DNA from: Caldifarciminota bacterium
Lineage (GTDB): Bacteria > Hydrothermota > 32-111 > QNBC01
DNA: 7,134 nucleotides
Reading direction: 5' to 3'
NCBI GenBank assembly: GCA_023132105.1
Contig: JAGLYS010000261.1
Span: forward strand, 1-7,134
The translations under genes were made by a program, and so were the position numbers. Positions 5,827 to 7,134 of this stretch are shown in pieces. The notes under the pieces are model-generated. The model searched no databases, was not told the DNA's origin, and saw only the letters and a list, made by a program, of their open reading frames with translations. Every line of letters starts with the position of its first letter. The stretch's first letter is position 1.

Positions 5827-7134
5827 ATGAGTTATATTGCAAATGAGAAGATAGAAGAAATTCTTTCTTCAATTGATATTGTTGAATTTATAGGTGAATA
5901 TTTGGATTTAAAACAGGTTGGTTCCAACTTTAGAACTTTATGTCCATTCCATAGTGAAAAAACACCCTCGTTTTATGTTTCCAGAGAGAAAAATATTTAT
6001 CACTGTTTTGGTTGTGGTAAATCAGGGAATGCTATTAAATTTCTAATGGAGTTTGAAAATGTATCATTTAAAGAAGCCCTTACTATACTTGCAGAGAAGA
6101 GTGGAATAAATTTGGAAATTAATTATAAAGGTACTCAAAAAGATACTTCATATTTTAAGATATTGGATGATGCTAAGAAATATTATATTGAATCGCTATT
6201 TTCACATAATGGAAAATTAGCATATCAATATTTACAACATAGAAATATTAATGCAGATACAATCAAATCTTTCTCTATTGGATATTCTTCATCCAGAGGA
6301 CTCACGCTATTTATGGAAAATTACGGATGGAACAAGCAAGATCTAATGAATGCGGGATTGCTTGTAAAGAACAGTAATGGTGAATATTATGAACGTTTTC
6401 ATAACAGAATTATGTTTCCGATTTTCAATACGATTGGGAAAGTTGTTGGATTCGGCGGAAGGGCGCTGGGGAATGAGCTTCCCAAATATATAAATTCTCC
6501 CGAGACAGAATATTATAAAAAGGGAAAGCTCGCATATGGTTTGTATCATTCAAAAAATTCAATAAGCAAATTAAAGAATGCCATTATTGTAGAGGGGTAT
6601 ATCGATTTATTAACAATGTATCAAAATGGAATTACTAATGTTGCAGCTCCTCTTGGAACATCATTGACAAGTGATCAAATAAAATTAATAAAGCGATATT
6701 CACATAGCATAACATTACTGTTTGATGCAGATCACGCAGGGATAAGAGCAATGGAAAGGGGAGTTAATATATCTTTGAAGCAAGACATGTCTGTATATGT
6801 TGTTCTATTGGATAATAATTTGGATCCTGATGAATATATTAAAGAGAATGGAATAGAAAGTTTAAAAAATAAGATTAATGAGAAAACTAATTTCATTGAT
6901 TTCAAAATATCGGTTTTGAAGGATAGATATGATATAAATGATATAGACCAGTTAAATATCCTAATCAAGGAGTTATTAACTACTGTTAATGATATTAGCG
7001 ACCCGATTAAGAGAGAACTGTGGTATAGAAAAATTTCCGATTTATTTAGTGTAAATATTGAATTACTCAGATCAGCTATTAATAAAAAAGAAGTTGTAAT
7101 TGCAAAAGACAATGCAAATGAAAACTCACTCGAC
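5827..7134 (+). CDS. dnaG: DNA primase, 3' end outside the window
   Basis: DnaG makes the RNA primers for lagging-strand synthesis, working with the replicative helicase. The 436 residues seen begin with the CHC2 zinc-binding domain: C39 and H42 (CPFHSEKTPSF), C60 and C63 (YHCFGCGKSGN). The catalytic core follows, with FHNRIMFPI (191-199) and the GFGGRAL (208-214) and PKYINSPE (219-226) signatures. The TOPRIM metal-binding residues are E256 and D260 (VEGYID), D300 and D302 (DADHAG), and D333 and D335 (DPDEY). Positions match E. coli DnaG closely. The reading frame is open to the last base, so the helicase-binding C-terminal domain is missing only because the window ends. The ATG at 5827 gives the usual spacing to the zinc finger, but no Shine-Dalgarno precedes it. 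The 46-base gap after pyrG carries its own promoter candidate. Confidence 0.96.
   Translation, partial: MSYIANEKIEEILSSIDIVEFIGEYLDLKQVGSNFRTLCPFHSEKTPSFYVSREKNIYHCFGCGKSGNAIKFLMEFENVSFKEALTILAEKSGINLEINYKGTQKDTSYFKILDDAKKYYIESLFSHNGKLAYQYLQHRNINADTIKSFSIGYSSSRGLTLFMENYGWNKQDLMNAGLLVKNSNGEYYERFHNRIMFPIFNTIGKVVGFGGRALGNELPKYINSPETEYYKKGKLAYGLYHSKNSISKLKNAIIVEGYIDLLTMYQNGITNVAAPLGTSLTSDQIKLIKRYSHSITLLFDADHAGIRAMERGVNISLKQDMSVYVVLLDNNLDPDEYIKENGIESLKNKINEKTNFIDFKISVLKDRYDINDIDQLNILIKELLTTVNDISDPIKRELWYRKISDLFSVNIELLRSAINKKEVVIAKDNANENSLD

Noticed and set aside
5827..7134. Truncated or pseudogene dnaG
   Set aside because: The frame is intact to the last base with all zinc and TOPRIM residues present; the missing end is due to the window edge.

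Overview
The window is a strongly AT-rich stretch of bacterial chromosome. It carries six tightly packed housekeeping genes, all on the + strand: cmk, plsC, ispH, a six-domain ribosomal protein S1 gene (rpsA), pyrG, and the 5' part of dnaG, which runs off the right edge. I found no mobile element, CRISPR array, tRNA, rRNA or toxin/defence cassette, and no convincing undescribed multi-gene system. The interesting signals are small: regulatory structures between genes and an unusual CTP synthase.

Organism: the species cannot be named from this sequence. A cmk-rpsA neighbourhood with plsC and ispH between them, and an S1 of E. coli-like size with six S1 domains (Firmicutes S1 is usually shorter), suggest a Gram-negative-type or deep-branching anaerobic lineage that uses the MEP isoprenoid pathway. 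The left edge holds a drifted copy of a short dispersed sequence that I recall from many unrelated bacterial genomes and metagenome bins.

Layout: positions 1-204 are non-coding, with the repeat-like sequence at 1-45 and a candidate promoter ahead of cmk. The genes cmk (205-876), plsC (860-1486) and ispH (1461-2300) overlap by 17 and 26 bases, so they are almost certainly cotranscribed and probably translationally coupled. A 27-base gap with a strong ribosome binding site leads to rpsA (2328-3989). The 57-base gap before pyrG holds a perfect 30-base palindrome, then a ribosome binding site and a GTG start (pyrG 4047-5780). The 46-base gap before dnaG has no ribosome binding site but contains a good sigma70-type promoter (TTGCCA-17-TATATT). 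Its predicted start site lies at or next to the dnaG ATG, so dnaG may be made from a leaderless mRNA.

How the genes fit together: Cmk recycles CMP/dCMP to the diphosphates and PyrG makes CTP de novo, so two steps of cytidine nucleotide supply sit in one cluster. PlsC makes phosphatidic acid, which is later activated with CTP. IspH completes isoprenoid precursor synthesis. S1 serves translation initiation, and DnaG consumes rNTPs to prime replication. The set is a growth-linked core cluster rather than one pathway.
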